This document shows positions 8,404 to 17,900 of a stretch of 62,667 bases of DNA, one piece after another. Every line of letters begins with the position of its first letter. Position 1 is the stretch's first letter. The notes under the pieces were generated by a model. That model did no database searches. It worked only from the letters and a program-made list of their open reading frames with translations, and was not told where the DNA came from. Source of the stretch: an uncultured Lachnospiraceae bacterium (GTDB taxonomy: Bacteria > Bacillota > Clostridia > Lachnospirales > Lachnospiraceae); assembly GCA_910587095.1 (NCBI GenBank), contig CAJUMJ010000033.1, positions 1 through 62,667 of the forward strand. The letters are read 5' to 3'. A program made the position numbers and the translations under genes.

Positions 8404-9465
8404 TTACCAGAATACCTGGCGATCGATGAGGAGTCCTTCGTGGTTGCCGGCGCGTCTGAAATGCGTGGCGTCTCCCACATTCGTCTCGCCGTTGATCGCG
8501 GCTCTTGCAGCCTCCCAGCAGCTCTCGGGTATATCCCCGCCATACACTCTCGCCACCTTGCCGTTAAGCGCGGGCGTAAACTGTCCTGACGCAAAAATAA
8601 CACCAGATATTGTATTCGGATAAGCAGCGCTTCTGACACGGTTCATAACAACCGCGCCCACAGCCAGCTTGCCGTTGTAAGTCTCTATACCTGCCTCACA
8701 GTAAATCAGCGCAGCAAGCAGTCTGGTATCGTCGCCGCCCACCACGACAGCCCCACGGTTGGCCGTCAGCTTCGCCTTGCGCTCTTCCTCTTCCCGCTTC
8801 TGGATCGCGACCATTGTCTCGCCTTCATCGATATGGAAATCGATATCCACGTACTCCGCCGAGACATAGCCCTCTTCTCCCTCGTAGTCCACGCTGATCC
8901 ACTTGTCGTCCAATACCTCTATAATCTCCAGCTCCTCGTCTCTCGGAATAAAGCCCACGGCCTCCGCCTCCTCATCCGGGTTCCCCCTCACGCAGAGCGT
9001 GTCTGTCTCAATCTGGACAATGAGGTTTCCCACATCGTTCGCAAGACTTTCCGCCTCCTCTCCGAAAAGCAGATATTCGTCGCTGGCCCAGCCCACAAGG
9101 TCGCCGCTCCGAAGCCTTGTCCAGCCGTCTTTTCTCTCCAGGATTCTGCCGCCGCAATCTTTGTAAAGCAGTCCCACCTTATCCGATCCCTCGTCAGCCT
9201 CCGCTCTCACGTTCATAGCAACCTGGACATTTGCCATTACCAGATCCGTCTCTTCCCGTCCGCCGTTTGCTTCCGACACCACCGTCAATTCCTGAATAGC
9301 CTCCTCGTTTGCCGACTTTCCCGTAGGATCCACGATCTGGGATACCCCGACATTCAGGGAATCCAGATAATCGTTCCTGTTTGTGGCCCGCACATCCAGG
9401 GACAAACCGCATAAACATATACCAAGAACCAAACCGGCGAGCAGAAGTTTATACTTGTTTAGCAT
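8404..9465 (-). CDS. SH3-domain cell wall hydrolase (SleB type)
   Basis: Secreted peptidoglycan hydrolase. Counting from the chosen start, there is an N-terminal signal/anchor (LLLAGLVLGICLCGLSL), two bacterial SH3 domains (about 75-135, MNVRAEADEGSDKVG; about 140-205, LCVRGNPDEEAEAVGF), then the SleB/hydrolase_2 domain with ALIYCEAGIETYNGKLAVGA and a DATHFRRAG end. The start is the ATG 7 nt after GGAGG. SleB relatives cleave spore cortex, but many act in vegetative walls; the SH3 domains favour the latter. A promoter and WalR-like box lie upstream, and the stop codon is part of the neighbouring repeat. Confidence 0.9.
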   Translation of the reverse strand: MLNKYKLLLAGLVLGICLCGLSLDVRATNRNDYLDSLNVGVSQIVDPTGKSANEEAIQELTVVSEANGGREETDLVMANVQVAMNVRAEADEGSDKVGLLYKDCGGRILERKDGWTRLRSGDLVGWASDEYLLFGEEAESLANDVGNLIVQIETDTLCVRGNPDEEAEAVGFIPRDEELEIIEVLDDKWISVDYEGEEGYVSAEYVDIDFHIDEGETMVAIQKREEEERKAKLTANRGAVVVGGDDTRLLAALIYCEAGIETYNGKLAVGAVVMNRVRSAAYPNTISGVIFASGQFTPALNGKVARVYGGDIPESCWEAARAAINGETNVGDATHFRRAGNHEGLLIDRQVFW

Positions 9466-9544
9466 AAACATTCCTCCATCTTCTTCATCCATACAAGAAA
9501 TCCCCTTTTCTGTTCCCTGCATGTAACAAAAAATGATAAAGATT

Positions 9545-9561
9545 GTTACAAAAATGTTACA
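9545..9561 (-). promoter_or_regulatory. WalR-like box
   Basis: TGTAAC, 5 nt, TGTAAC: an exact match to the WalR/YycF direct repeat known from Bacillus and Staphylococcus wall-hydrolase genes. It sits about 15-30 nt past the predicted start site, where Bacillus sites usually repress. Confidence 0.55.
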
Positions 9562-9580
9562 GTTTGATTAAGTATGGATT

Positions 9581-9609
9581 ATTTTAGCAAAACGCCTATT
9601 CTTTGTCAA
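9581..9609 (-). promoter_or_regulatory. Sigma-A promoter for the wall hydrolase
   Basis: TTGACA, 17-nt spacer, TAAAAT on the minus strand, about 115 nt before the chosen start codon. Confidence 0.75.
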
Positions 9610-9716
9610 GTTTATACAATTTGCCTCTGTTTTATCTCTATATTTTGTTACTAATTTTTTACAAAACACAAGATATTCCGACCGACCTGTAACAAGTCGG
9701 TTTATGACGACACCTG

Positions 9717-10511
9717 TCACAGCCTTCTTGACTTCTCCACCGTCGCAAGAAGAGCGTCCATAACGGCCCCCCGAAATCCGTTCTCCTCCAGTATACGTAC
9801 TCCCTCTATAGTAGTGCCGCCGGGTGAGCAGACCATGTCCTTTAGTTCACCTGGGTGTCTGCCCGTCTCAAGCATCAGCTTCGCGCTGCCATACACCGCC
9901 TGGGCGGCAAACCCGTACGCCTGGCTCCTCGGCATACCGGATGCTACCGCAGCGTCGGCCATGGCTTCAATAAAAAGAAACACATAGGCCGGAGAGGAAC
10001 CACTCACCGCACCCACGGCATCCATCAGCCGCTCCTCCACCAGGCTCGCCTTCCCAAAGCTCTCCATCAAACGCAGACTATATCGAATCTCCTCCTCCGT
10101 CACGGTGTCGTTCGCGCATACTCCCGTACATCCCTCTCCCACAAGCGCCGGCGTATTCGGCATACAGCGAACCAGCTTCACCTTCCTGCCAAAACACTCC
10201 TCCAGCCAGCCAAGCGTTTTTCCGGCCGCTATGCTGATCACCAGCGTATCAGGCTGCACCACATCCCTGATCTCCACAATCACGTTTTGCAAAAACTGGG
10301 GCTTCACCGCCAAAACCAAAACCTGGGCCTGTGCCGCCACCGCTACGTTTGATGCTTTGACTCCGATCCCATACTCCTTCTGTACATCCTCCAAAGTCTT
10401 TTGGGTCTTCGCGCTGCCGCTGATGTCGACCGCATTCACGATCCTCTTATCCAGCATACCGCCGATTATGGCTCTCGCCATGTTGCCAAGTCCGATAAAA
10501 CCGATTTCCAT
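9717..10511 (-). CDS. proC: Pyrroline-5-carboxylate reductase
   Basis: Last step of proline synthesis, reducing pyrroline-5-carboxylate with NAD(P)H. The product is 264 residues from the ATG that follows GGAAAGG by 7 nt (MEIGFIGLGNMARAIIG). It has the Rossmann GxGxM motif, AVKPQF, the active-site segment MPNTPALVGEG, and the C-terminal GSSPAYVFLFIEA and CSPGGTTIEG motifs. It stands alone between spacer regions, so it is probably monocistronic. Confidence 0.96.
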   Translation of the reverse strand: MEIGFIGLGNMARAIIGGMLDKRIVNAVDISGSAKTQKTLEDVQKEYGIGVKASNVAVAAQAQVLVLAVKPQFLQNVIVEIRDVVQPDTLVISIAAGKTLGWLEECFGRKVKLVRCMPNTPALVGEGCTGVCANDTVTEEEIRYSLRLMESFGKASLVEERLMDAVGAVSGSSPAYVFLFIEAMADAAVASGMPRSQAYGFAAQAVYGSAKLMLETGRHPGELKDMVCSPGGTTIEGVRILEENGFRGAVMDALLATVEKSRRL

Positions 10512-10981
10512 AATTACACCTTTCCTTTCCGGCAAATAAAATAACTGCCGATATTTGTCTTTGCCAAATCATCCGTCTGTAAACCGTTTTTGCTCCCTTC
10601 TGTCTCTGCGGTCAAAAAAGCGCCGACATTTCATATAATTTATATATAACTTCCGCGCCCGCAAGACAGCCTCCGAAAAGTTTCCTCTCTAACCGTTTCT
10701 TTTCATCTTCTTTTTATCCCGCCCTTTTTAATAACGCCCATTTTCATTTTCCATTTTCCGCATAAGCACTGGGTTTTATTAAAAATATCAAGCGTTCTCA
10801 ATCAAAAATCCCAACCCTCGCTTCCATCTGTCCGTGTTTTTCTCTTGAAACCGAAAAATTTTTCACTTTGCATTATTAAATGTAGATTAAATATTTTTTC
10901 CTCGTTTTTTCCTTTATTTCCTCACAAATCTATATGATGTGGATAAAATCCTTTCAAAAACAACGGTTATTTTTTCATTCT
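10512..10981. other. 470-nt AT-rich spacer
   Basis: No credible gene on either strand. A weak minus-strand promoter for proC may be present (TTGCGG, 16 nt, TATAAA near 10640-10670). No clear terminator for the trmH-like gene was found. Confidence 0.4.
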
Positions 10982-11788
10982 TTAGAAGCGGTTCCCGCAC
11001 CGTCTCCTCTGCCTGTAGGCCTCGTACATCAGCACGGAAGAAGCCACCGCCGCATTCAAAGATTCCGCCCTTCCCTCCATGGGAATGGATATCCGTTTCT
11101 CCGCGCAGGACGCCGTCTCCTCGCGAAGCCCGTTCGACTCGTTGCCAATCAGAAAAGCCGTACTCTTTTGGTAATCGCAGTCATCATAATCAGCCTCCGC
11201 TCTCAAATGCGCCGCGTAAACGCAGACGCCGCTCTCCTGCAGCCGGCTGATGACAGATGACAAATTTTCTGTATAGAAAAAGGGAAGACGATAGACAGCC
11301 CCCATGGTGGAACGTATGGTCTTGGGGTTATAGATGTCCGCCGTCCTGCTGCTCATAATCACGCCGTCCGCCCCCGCCGCTTCCGCTGTCCGAAAGATTG
11401 TTCCCAAATTTCCCGGATCCTGTATGTCCTCCAGCAAAATAAACAGCACATGCTTTTTTTCTATATCCTGAAGCATTTCTTCTATATTATAACGCTGCTG
11501 CCGCACGAGACATAAAATGCCCTGGGGAGTGACCGTATCCGATATTTTGGCAAACACTTCATCCGACACTGTTTCGCAGGAAAGCCCCGACAGCTTAGAA
11601 CCGTACTGCTCATAAATCTCCGTCTCTGCGCTCTTTGCAATGTATACCCGTTTGATCCGCCCTGCAGGCGCCTCCCCGAACATTTTTCCGCCTTCCACAA
11701 CAAAGAGTCCCTGCCTGTCACGCTCTTTTCTCTTCGAGGACAGCGCCGCCGCCTCTTTCACGTATTTATTCTGTAAGCTTGTAATCAT
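10982..11788 (-). CDS. SpoU/TrmH-family RNA 2'-O-methyltransferase
   Basis: SAM-dependent ribose methylation of rRNA or tRNA. The N-terminal substrate-binding domain (RQGLFVVEGGKMFGEA) is followed by the SPOUT knot with motif 1 DIQDPGNLGTIFRTAEAAG, motif 2 AFLIGNESNGL and motif 3 ISIPMEGRAESLNAAVA. The chosen ATG (MITSLQNKYVKE) follows GGGGAGGAG; the 21-residue upstream extension lacks support. At 268 residues it matches TrmH-family proteins usually called 23S rRNA methylases; the target nucleotide is unknown. It lies 98 nt downstream of pfkA. Confidence 0.93.
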   Translation of the reverse strand: MITSLQNKYVKEAAALSSKRKERDRQGLFVVEGGKMFGEAPAGRIKRVYIAKSAETEIYEQYGSKLSGLSCETVSDEVFAKISDTVTPQGILCLVRQQRYNIEEMLQDIEKKHVLFILLEDIQDPGNLGTIFRTAEAAGADGVIMSSRTADIYNPKTIRSTMGAVYRLPFFYTENLSSVISRLQESGVCVYAAHLRAEADYDDCDYQKSTAFLIGNESNGLREETASCAEKRISIPMEGRAESLNAAVASSVLMYEAYRQRRRCGNRF

Positions 11789-11886
11789 CTCAAATCTCCT
11801 CCCCGCCCATCCCCTGCGGGCCTGCGCATAGAAAAGATCCCGCAAATGCAAGCATCTGCGGGATTGTCCCTTTCCAAAACTTATTG

Positions 11887-12855
11887 TTAAAGTATTTTCG
11901 ATACTTCAAATGCATAATCCGGAATGCCCTTCTGCATATTTAAGGCTTCCTCGATATCAAAATCCAGGAACTCGCCGTGCTGGTATCCAACCACCCGGTT
12001 TGTCTTGCCCTCGCACAGGATGTCCGCTGCGTAACAGCCCATTATCGAGGCGTAGTAGCGATCCTTACAGGTGGGCGAACCTCCTCGCTGCATGTAACCT
12101 AAAATCGTCGCTCTCGTCTCAATGCCCGTGGCAGCCTCAATACGTCTTGCCATGGAAGTGGAATGTCCGATGCCCTCCGCGTTGATTATCAAATGGTGCG
12201 TTTTCCCGCGCTTCCTGTTTGTAATGATATTGTTGATAATCTGCTGTTCGTTAAAATCATACTTTTCCGGGAGTAAAATATCCTCCGCGCCGTTTGATAT
12301 ACCGCACCACAGCGCGATATATCCCGCGTTCCTGCCCATAACCTCGATGATACTGCATCGCTCGTGGGAAGATGAGGTGTCCCGCACCTTATCGATCGCC
12401 ACCATCGCCGTGTTAATTGCCGTGTCAAAACCGATGGTATATTCCGTGCACGCGATATCCAAGTCAATCGTGCCCGGAATACCGATGGTATTAATTCCCT
12501 GTCTGGACAAAGCCTGCGCACCCCTGTAAGACCCGTCGCCGCCAATTACCACAAGTCCGTCGATCCCATGCTTATGGCAAATCTCCGCGCCTTTCTGCTG
12601 CCCCTCTTCCGTTCGGAATTCGTGGCAGCGCGCCGTCCCCAAAATCGTGCCGCCTCGCTGAATCGTATCCGACACCGACCACTTCTCCATGTCTATGATC
12701 TCTTCATTTAGAAGACCCTGATATCCCTTCTTGATGCCCTTGACCTTGACACCATTCGCAATCCCTTTTCTGACCACCGCACGGATCGCCGCATTCATGC
12801 CCGGCGCGTCTCCTCCGCTGGTCAGTACGCCGATAGTTTTGATCTGCTTCGCCAT
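11887..12855 (-). CDS. pfkA: ATP-dependent 6-phosphofructokinase
   Basis: Commits fructose-6-phosphate to glycolysis. The 322-residue protein has TSGGDAPGMNAAIRAVV, the ATP-type GGDGSYRGA loop (Gly rather than the Asp of PPi enzymes), DTSSSHERCSIIEVMGR and GYMQRGGSP. The catalytic loop reads GTIDLDIA, where E. coli has GTIDNDI; both Asp are kept but Asn is Leu. Start MAKQIKTIG is chosen by family; a GTG ten codons earlier is possible. Proximity to dnaE is a known Firmicutes arrangement, here interrupted by a chemotaxis receptor. Confidence 0.95.
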   Translation of the reverse strand: MAKQIKTIGVLTSGGDAPGMNAAIRAVVRKGIANGVKVKGIKKGYQGLLNEEIIDMEKWSVSDTIQRGGTILGTARCHEFRTEEGQQKGAEICHKHGIDGLVVIGGDGSYRGAQALSRQGINTIGIPGTIDLDIACTEYTIGFDTAINTAMVAIDKVRDTSSSHERCSIIEVMGRNAGYIALWCGISNGAEDILLPEKYDFNEQQIINNIITNRKRGKTHHLIINAEGIGHSTSMARRIEAATGIETRATILGYMQRGGSPTCKDRYYASIMGCYAADILCEGKTNRVVGYQHGEFLDFDIEEALNMQKGIPDYAFEVSKIL

Positions 12856-12940
12856 CCCTATACCCATGCCTTTCTGTTTTTTCACTTTGACCTTGCCAAA
12901 CGCAACAGCGTAAGGCGTTTCCGCTCAAAATACTAATTGT

Positions 12941-12969
12941 ATTTTACATTATCAGCAAAGGATTTTCAA
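12941..12969 (-). promoter_or_regulatory. Promoter for pfkA
   Basis: TTGAAA, 17 nt, TAAAAT on the minus strand. It lies between the receptor gene stop and pfkA, giving pfkA its own start. Confidence 0.65.
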
Positions 12970-12984
12970 TGTTTTTTGTTTGCC

Positions 12985-14805
12985 TTACAACTGGAATTTA
13001 CTTGCCTGTTCATTCAACAGATGGCTCAGTTCTACCAGATGGAGCGTATCTTCCGTGCACTCCCCGATCGTATCTGACAGGAGCGTCATACCTGCGCTTG
13101 TCTCCTCGGTGGATGCCGCGTTTTCCTCCACCACGCTGGCAAGACTGTTGACGGAATCCGTCACAATTCCTTTCAGATTGTCCAATATCTGCGTCTGCTC
13201 GTTGATCTCTCCGGTAACTTCCCCGACGAGGGAAACCTCCTCCGTCAAACGTCTGAACGCCGTCCTTGTCTCCTGAAGACAATTCTGCTGTTTCTGTACG
13301 TTGGTCATCACCTCGTTCATCTTGCTGACGGAACTGACGATATTGCCGACCAGTTCCTTTACAATGCGCTCGATTTCCAGAGCATTGTTTGAGGATTCCT
13401 CGGAAAGATTTCTGATCTCCTCCGCCACCACAGCAAATCCCCTGCCGGATTCTCCCGCTCTGGCGGCTTCTATGCTGGCATTGAGTGAGAGCAGGTTCGT
13501 CTGGTTTGCCAGCCCCTTTATAATTTCTATCGCTTTGTTGATATGTACCGCGGAGTCATTGTTCCGGTTGGTCTGCTCGGATACGATATTGATCGTGTCA
13601 ATGGTCGTGCTCGTGATCCGCTCCAATTCATCAATACTATCGGAAGCTCCTTTTGAATGTTTTGTCATGGAAGATACCGTCTCTTCCAGCTTGTAGATAT
13701 CGTTCTTTTCCGTCTCAATGACTCTGTCAAGCTCCGCGATCTTGCCGTTTACCGTCTCCGTGTCATTTGCCTGATTGGTCGCCCCCTGCGCCAAATCATC
13801 GATGGCCTGATTGGTATCCCGGATGCTGTCCGAAATGTTCTCAAACTTCTCGTTGAACTTTTCACTGCTCTGGTTCAGGCTGTGCCCTGTGTGAATCACA
13901 TTACCGAGCATATCGGTCAGAGCCCTGTGGACATTTTCAAGCGCACGCGCCATCGCTCCAATCTCGTCCGCCCGCTGCAAAAGCGCGGGGCTGATACTCA
14001 CTCTCAAATCTCCTTCCGCTATCTGACTCAAATTGGCGTTTACAGCTTTGACATCCTTGGTGAGCCGAACCCCTGTCAAGGCGGAAATGATCAACGCTAA
14101 AATCAGCATGACAATCGCCGCGACTACATATATGGTAAGCATGCTGGAAAATTTGGCGTTGATTCCCACTTTTACGCTTTCGATCTGCGCGTTCATGTCA
14201 TCCACATAGTTTCCGGTGGCAACCGCCCAGCCCCAGGGCTTGAACAACTGAGAATACGCCAGTTTCGGCGCCACTGTCACACCGTCCGCCTTTGTGAAGT
14301 AAAACTCGTTGTAACCGCCGCCGTTCTGCGCGGTCGCCACAATATTCTGCGTCACCTTAACGCCGTTTTGGTCCGTCATGTCGTACCTGTTGTTCCCTTC
14401 CTGCTCTGTCAGGATCGGGTGCACAACCAATGTGTAATCCACCCCGTCTATCCAAAGATAACCGGACGCGTCATCCCGGTAGCGCATGGCGCGAACAGCG
14501 TTTCTCGCCATCGTCTGCGCTTCCTCCTCCGTCAGCTCGCCGTTCTGGCTCAAATCGTAATAGTTCTGTATTACCGCAATCGCTCCCTGTACCTGGGATT
14601 TGATTTCCGTCTGATACCCTTCCGTCATAGACGTTTCATACAACTCTATCGATTCCTCCGACGACTGACTGATCTGAAGCATTCCCAGTACGACCAGCGC
14701 CACAACCGGAACAAAAACCATAAGGCAGATGGTTAGAATCAGCATCGCCGTCAGGCTACGAAACCCCTTTAACTTTTGTCCCCCATTACTTCCCTTCTCC
14801 TTCAT
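12985..14805 (-). CDS. Methyl-accepting chemotaxis protein, Cache type
   Basis: Membrane chemoreceptor of about 606 residues. A first membrane helix (LTAMLILTICLMVFVPVVAL) precedes an extracellular single-Cache sensor (DASGYLWIDGVDYTLVVHP, FKPWGWAVATGNYVDDM). A second helix (YVVAAIVMLILALIISALTG) leads to HAMP and the signalling hairpin with the CheA/CheW tip IEAARAGESGRGFAVVAEE. AAAGGAG precedes the ATG of MKEKGSNGG; the longer frame is upstream DNA. Ligand unknown; Cache receptors of this form often bind small organic acids. No other che genes are near. Confidence 0.94.
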   Translation of the reverse strand: MKEKGSNGGQKLKGFRSLTAMLILTICLMVFVPVVALVVLGMLQISQSSEESIELYETSMTEGYQTEIKSQVQGAIAVIQNYYDLSQNGELTEEEAQTMARNAVRAMRYRDDASGYLWIDGVDYTLVVHPILTEQEGNNRYDMTDQNGVKVTQNIVATAQNGGGYNEFYFTKADGVTVAPKLAYSQLFKPWGWAVATGNYVDDMNAQIESVKVGINAKFSSMLTIYVVAAIVMLILALIISALTGVRLTKDVKAVNANLSQIAEGDLRVSISPALLQRADEIGAMARALENVHRALTDMLGNVIHTGHSLNQSSEKFNEKFENISDSIRDTNQAIDDLAQGATNQANDTETVNGKIAELDRVIETEKNDIYKLEETVSSMTKHSKGASDSIDELERITSTTIDTINIVSEQTNRNNDSAVHINKAIEIIKGLANQTNLLSLNASIEAARAGESGRGFAVVAEEIRNLSEESSNNALEIERIVKELVGNIVSSVSKMNEVMTNVQKQQNCLQETRTAFRRLTEEVSLVGEVTGEINEQTQILDNLKGIVTDSVNSLASVVEENAASTEETSAGMTLLSDTIGECTEDTLHLVELSHLLNEQASKFQL

Positions 14806-14836
14806 AAAGCTGCTCCTTTCAAACACATTTATCCTA

Positions 14837-14865
14837 CATATAAAGTATACGCTCTTTTCTGTCAA
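14837..14865 (-). promoter_or_regulatory. Promoter for the chemoreceptor
   Basis: TTGACA, 17 nt, TATATG on the minus strand, about 32 nt before the start codon. Confidence 0.65.
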
Positions 14866-14941
14866 AATGCAAAGTAATCCGAGAAAAATCAGCTTTATTT
14901 TTGTTAAAATTATACTAGACAACGAAAATTAGTAAATCGAA

Positions 14942-17900
14942 TCATACCAGTTTCACATTCCCTTCCCCAAACGCCGCTTCCAGTCTTCCAACAAGCGCCG
15001 TCTCAGCCGCCACATTCCAGTTGGCGGGCAGCGGATTTATAGCTTTGGGGTTCTCCACATAGATCACCACGGAATCCTTTCCCTCGACCATACGCAAAAT
15101 ATCAAAAAGCGTTTCCTTTCTCTCCTCGTAGTCCTCCCTGGTCGGAAATTTGATCCAGAGCTTCTTCGGCACCTGTTCAAATGTTGTGATCTGCTCGCAG
15201 ACAAGCTTCCCGTCCTTCTCCTCCTCCAGGGATACCCTTCCCCTGATAAAGACCTTGCTGTCCTCCATAATCGCACTGCCGTACTTCTCGTAGTCCCTCG
15301 GAAAGACGATCACCTCCACGGAGCCTACCAGGTCTTCCACCTGCAGGAAAGCCATCACCTTTTCGTTCTTGGTGTACTTGACCTTTTTCTCCGTAATCAT
15401 GCCGCCGATTGTTGCCCTGGCTCCGTCCGACACCCGTGTCTGTCCCGTCTCCTCATCCAGAACAAAGTCCGCCGTAGTGTTGGTGATATGCTTTTTCCAT
15501 GTCTCCCGGTATTCCTCCAGGGGATGCCCGCTGATATAAATGCCGAGCACTTCCTTCTCGAACGCAAGCTTCATCTCCCTGGAGTACTCTCCCACATCTG
15601 GAAGACTTACCCTGTAGTCCACCTTCTCTTCCTCGGACGCCAGGTCGAAAAGCGAAATCTGCCCCGCCATATTGTTTTTCCGATCCTGCTGTATTCCCTC
15701 TATCACCTGAATATAGACGCTGAGAAACTGTTTTCTTGTCCCTCCCAGGCTGTCCATCGCCCCTGCCTTGATAAAATGTTCCAACACACGCTTATTCATA
15801 TCCCGATCTGTCACGCGCGTCACAAAATCCCCCAGATTCTGGTATGGGCCCCTCGCCTCACGCTCCGCCACCACCGCGTCGATCACAGGCCGGCCTACGC
15901 TCTTGATCGCGGAAAGCGCATAGCGTATCTGCCCGTCCGCAACTGAAAACCCGTTCTCGCCCACATTGATGTCCGGCGGCAAAATCTGTATCCCCATACT
16001 TCTGCTGGTCATAATATACTCCGCCACTTTGCCGGGATTATCGATCACGGAAGTCATCAAAGCCGCCATAAACTCCACGGGATAATAGTATTTCAGATAA
16101 GCCGTCTGGTATGCCACCACCGCATAGCAGGCCGCATGGGATTTGTTGAAAGCATACTTGGCGAAATCCATCATGGTGTCATAAATATGATTGGCCACCC
16201 TCTCGTCAATTCCGTTTGCCACGCAGCCGGGCACACCTTCCTCCGGGTTCCCGTAGGTAAAATTTTTCCGCTCCTGTTCCATCACATACTGCTTTTTCTT
16301 GCTCATAGCGCGGCGTACCAGATCGCTTCTGCCCATAGTGTAGCCGCCAAGCTCCCTCACGATCTGCATAACCTGTTCCTGATACACGATGCACCCATAG
16401 GTAGGGGCCAGAATCGGCTCCAACTGGGGACAGTCGTAAGTCACCGTCTCCGGGTAGTTCTTTCCTTTAATATATTTCGGTATAAAGTCCATGGGACCCG
16501 GGCGGTACAAGGAAATGCCTGCGATCACATCCTCCAGGCTCTGCGGCTTCAGTTCTTTCATAAAGCTCTTCATACCGCCGCTCTCCAACTGGAACACGCC
16601 GTCTGTGCGCCCGGTTCCAAGAGAAGCCAACACCTCCTTGTCGTCGTAGTCGATCTGATCTATATCAATGGCAATGCCCTTACTCTGCTCCACCAACCGC
16701 ACCGCGCTCTGAATCACCGTCAGCGTCCTGAGTCCCAAAAAATCCATTTTGAGAAGGCCCAGCTCCTCTATCGTCGTCATGGGAAACTGAGTGGTGATGG
16801 AACCGTCGCTTCCTCTGGAAAGAGGCACAAACTCATCCGCCGCCTCCGGGCAGATCACCACCCCCGCCGCGTGCATGGACGTATGTCTCGGCAATCCCTC
16901 CAGACGTCTGCACATATCAATCAGATTGTGTACCTGCTCATCCTCCTGATAGAGATTTTTAAACTCCGGATTCATTTCGAGCGCCCGGTCTATGGAGACG
17001 CCCTGATTCTGTTCGACCGGAATCATCTTCGCGATACGGTCCACATAGGCATACGGCAGATCCATCACTCTCCCTACATCCCGAATCACACCCTTGGCCG
17101 CCATCGTACCAAAGGTGACAATCTGCACCACCCTGTCGCCGCCATATTTTCGACCAACATAGTCAATAACTTCCTGCCGTCTCTCGTAGCAAAAATCCAC
17201 GTCTATATCCGGCATGGAGACACGTTCCGGGTTCAGGAACCGCTCAAAGAGAAGGCTGTACTTGATGGGATCAATATTCGTGATTTTCAGGCAATAGGAC
17301 ACGATGCTTCCCGCCGCCGATCCTCTGCCCGGCCCAACAGCGATTCCGTTTTCCCGGCAGAAATTGATATAATCCCACACGATCAGAAAATAGTCCACAA
17401 ACCCCATGCTTTTGATTGTGTCAAGTTCATAGTTAAGACGTTCCTGCAATGCGCCGTCATCCTGCGGGTAGCGCTCCTTCATGCCGTCCTGACAGAGCTT
17501 ATTCAAGTAGCTCCAGGAGTCATACCCTTCCGGCGCATCGTAGTGCGGCACCTTATAGTGGCCGAACTCGATCTCCACATGACAGCGGTCGGCGATCCGC
17601 TGGGTGTTCTCCACCGCCTCCCAGGCATAGGGAAAAAGCCCCTTCATCTCCTCCTCGCTCTTCACGTAATACTGCCCGCCCTCATAGCGCATCCGATCCT
17701 CGTCGGCCAGCTTCTTTCCCGTCTGTAAGCAGAGCAGAATGTCGTGGGGCTGGGCGTCCTTTTCGTAAGTGTAGTGCACGTCGTTGGTGGCCACAAGGGG
17801 AATGTCAAGCTCCTTGCTCATGCGAAGAAGCACGGAATTGACGGACTGCTGCGCGGGAATCCCGTGGTCCTGCAATTCCAGGAAATAATTATCCTTCCCG

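Noticed and set aside
16136..17728. Plus-strand open frame of 530 codons
   Set aside because: It lies wholly opposite the polymerase core of dnaE; it has no SD, no domain sense, and is a shadow of a GC-rich minus-strand gene.
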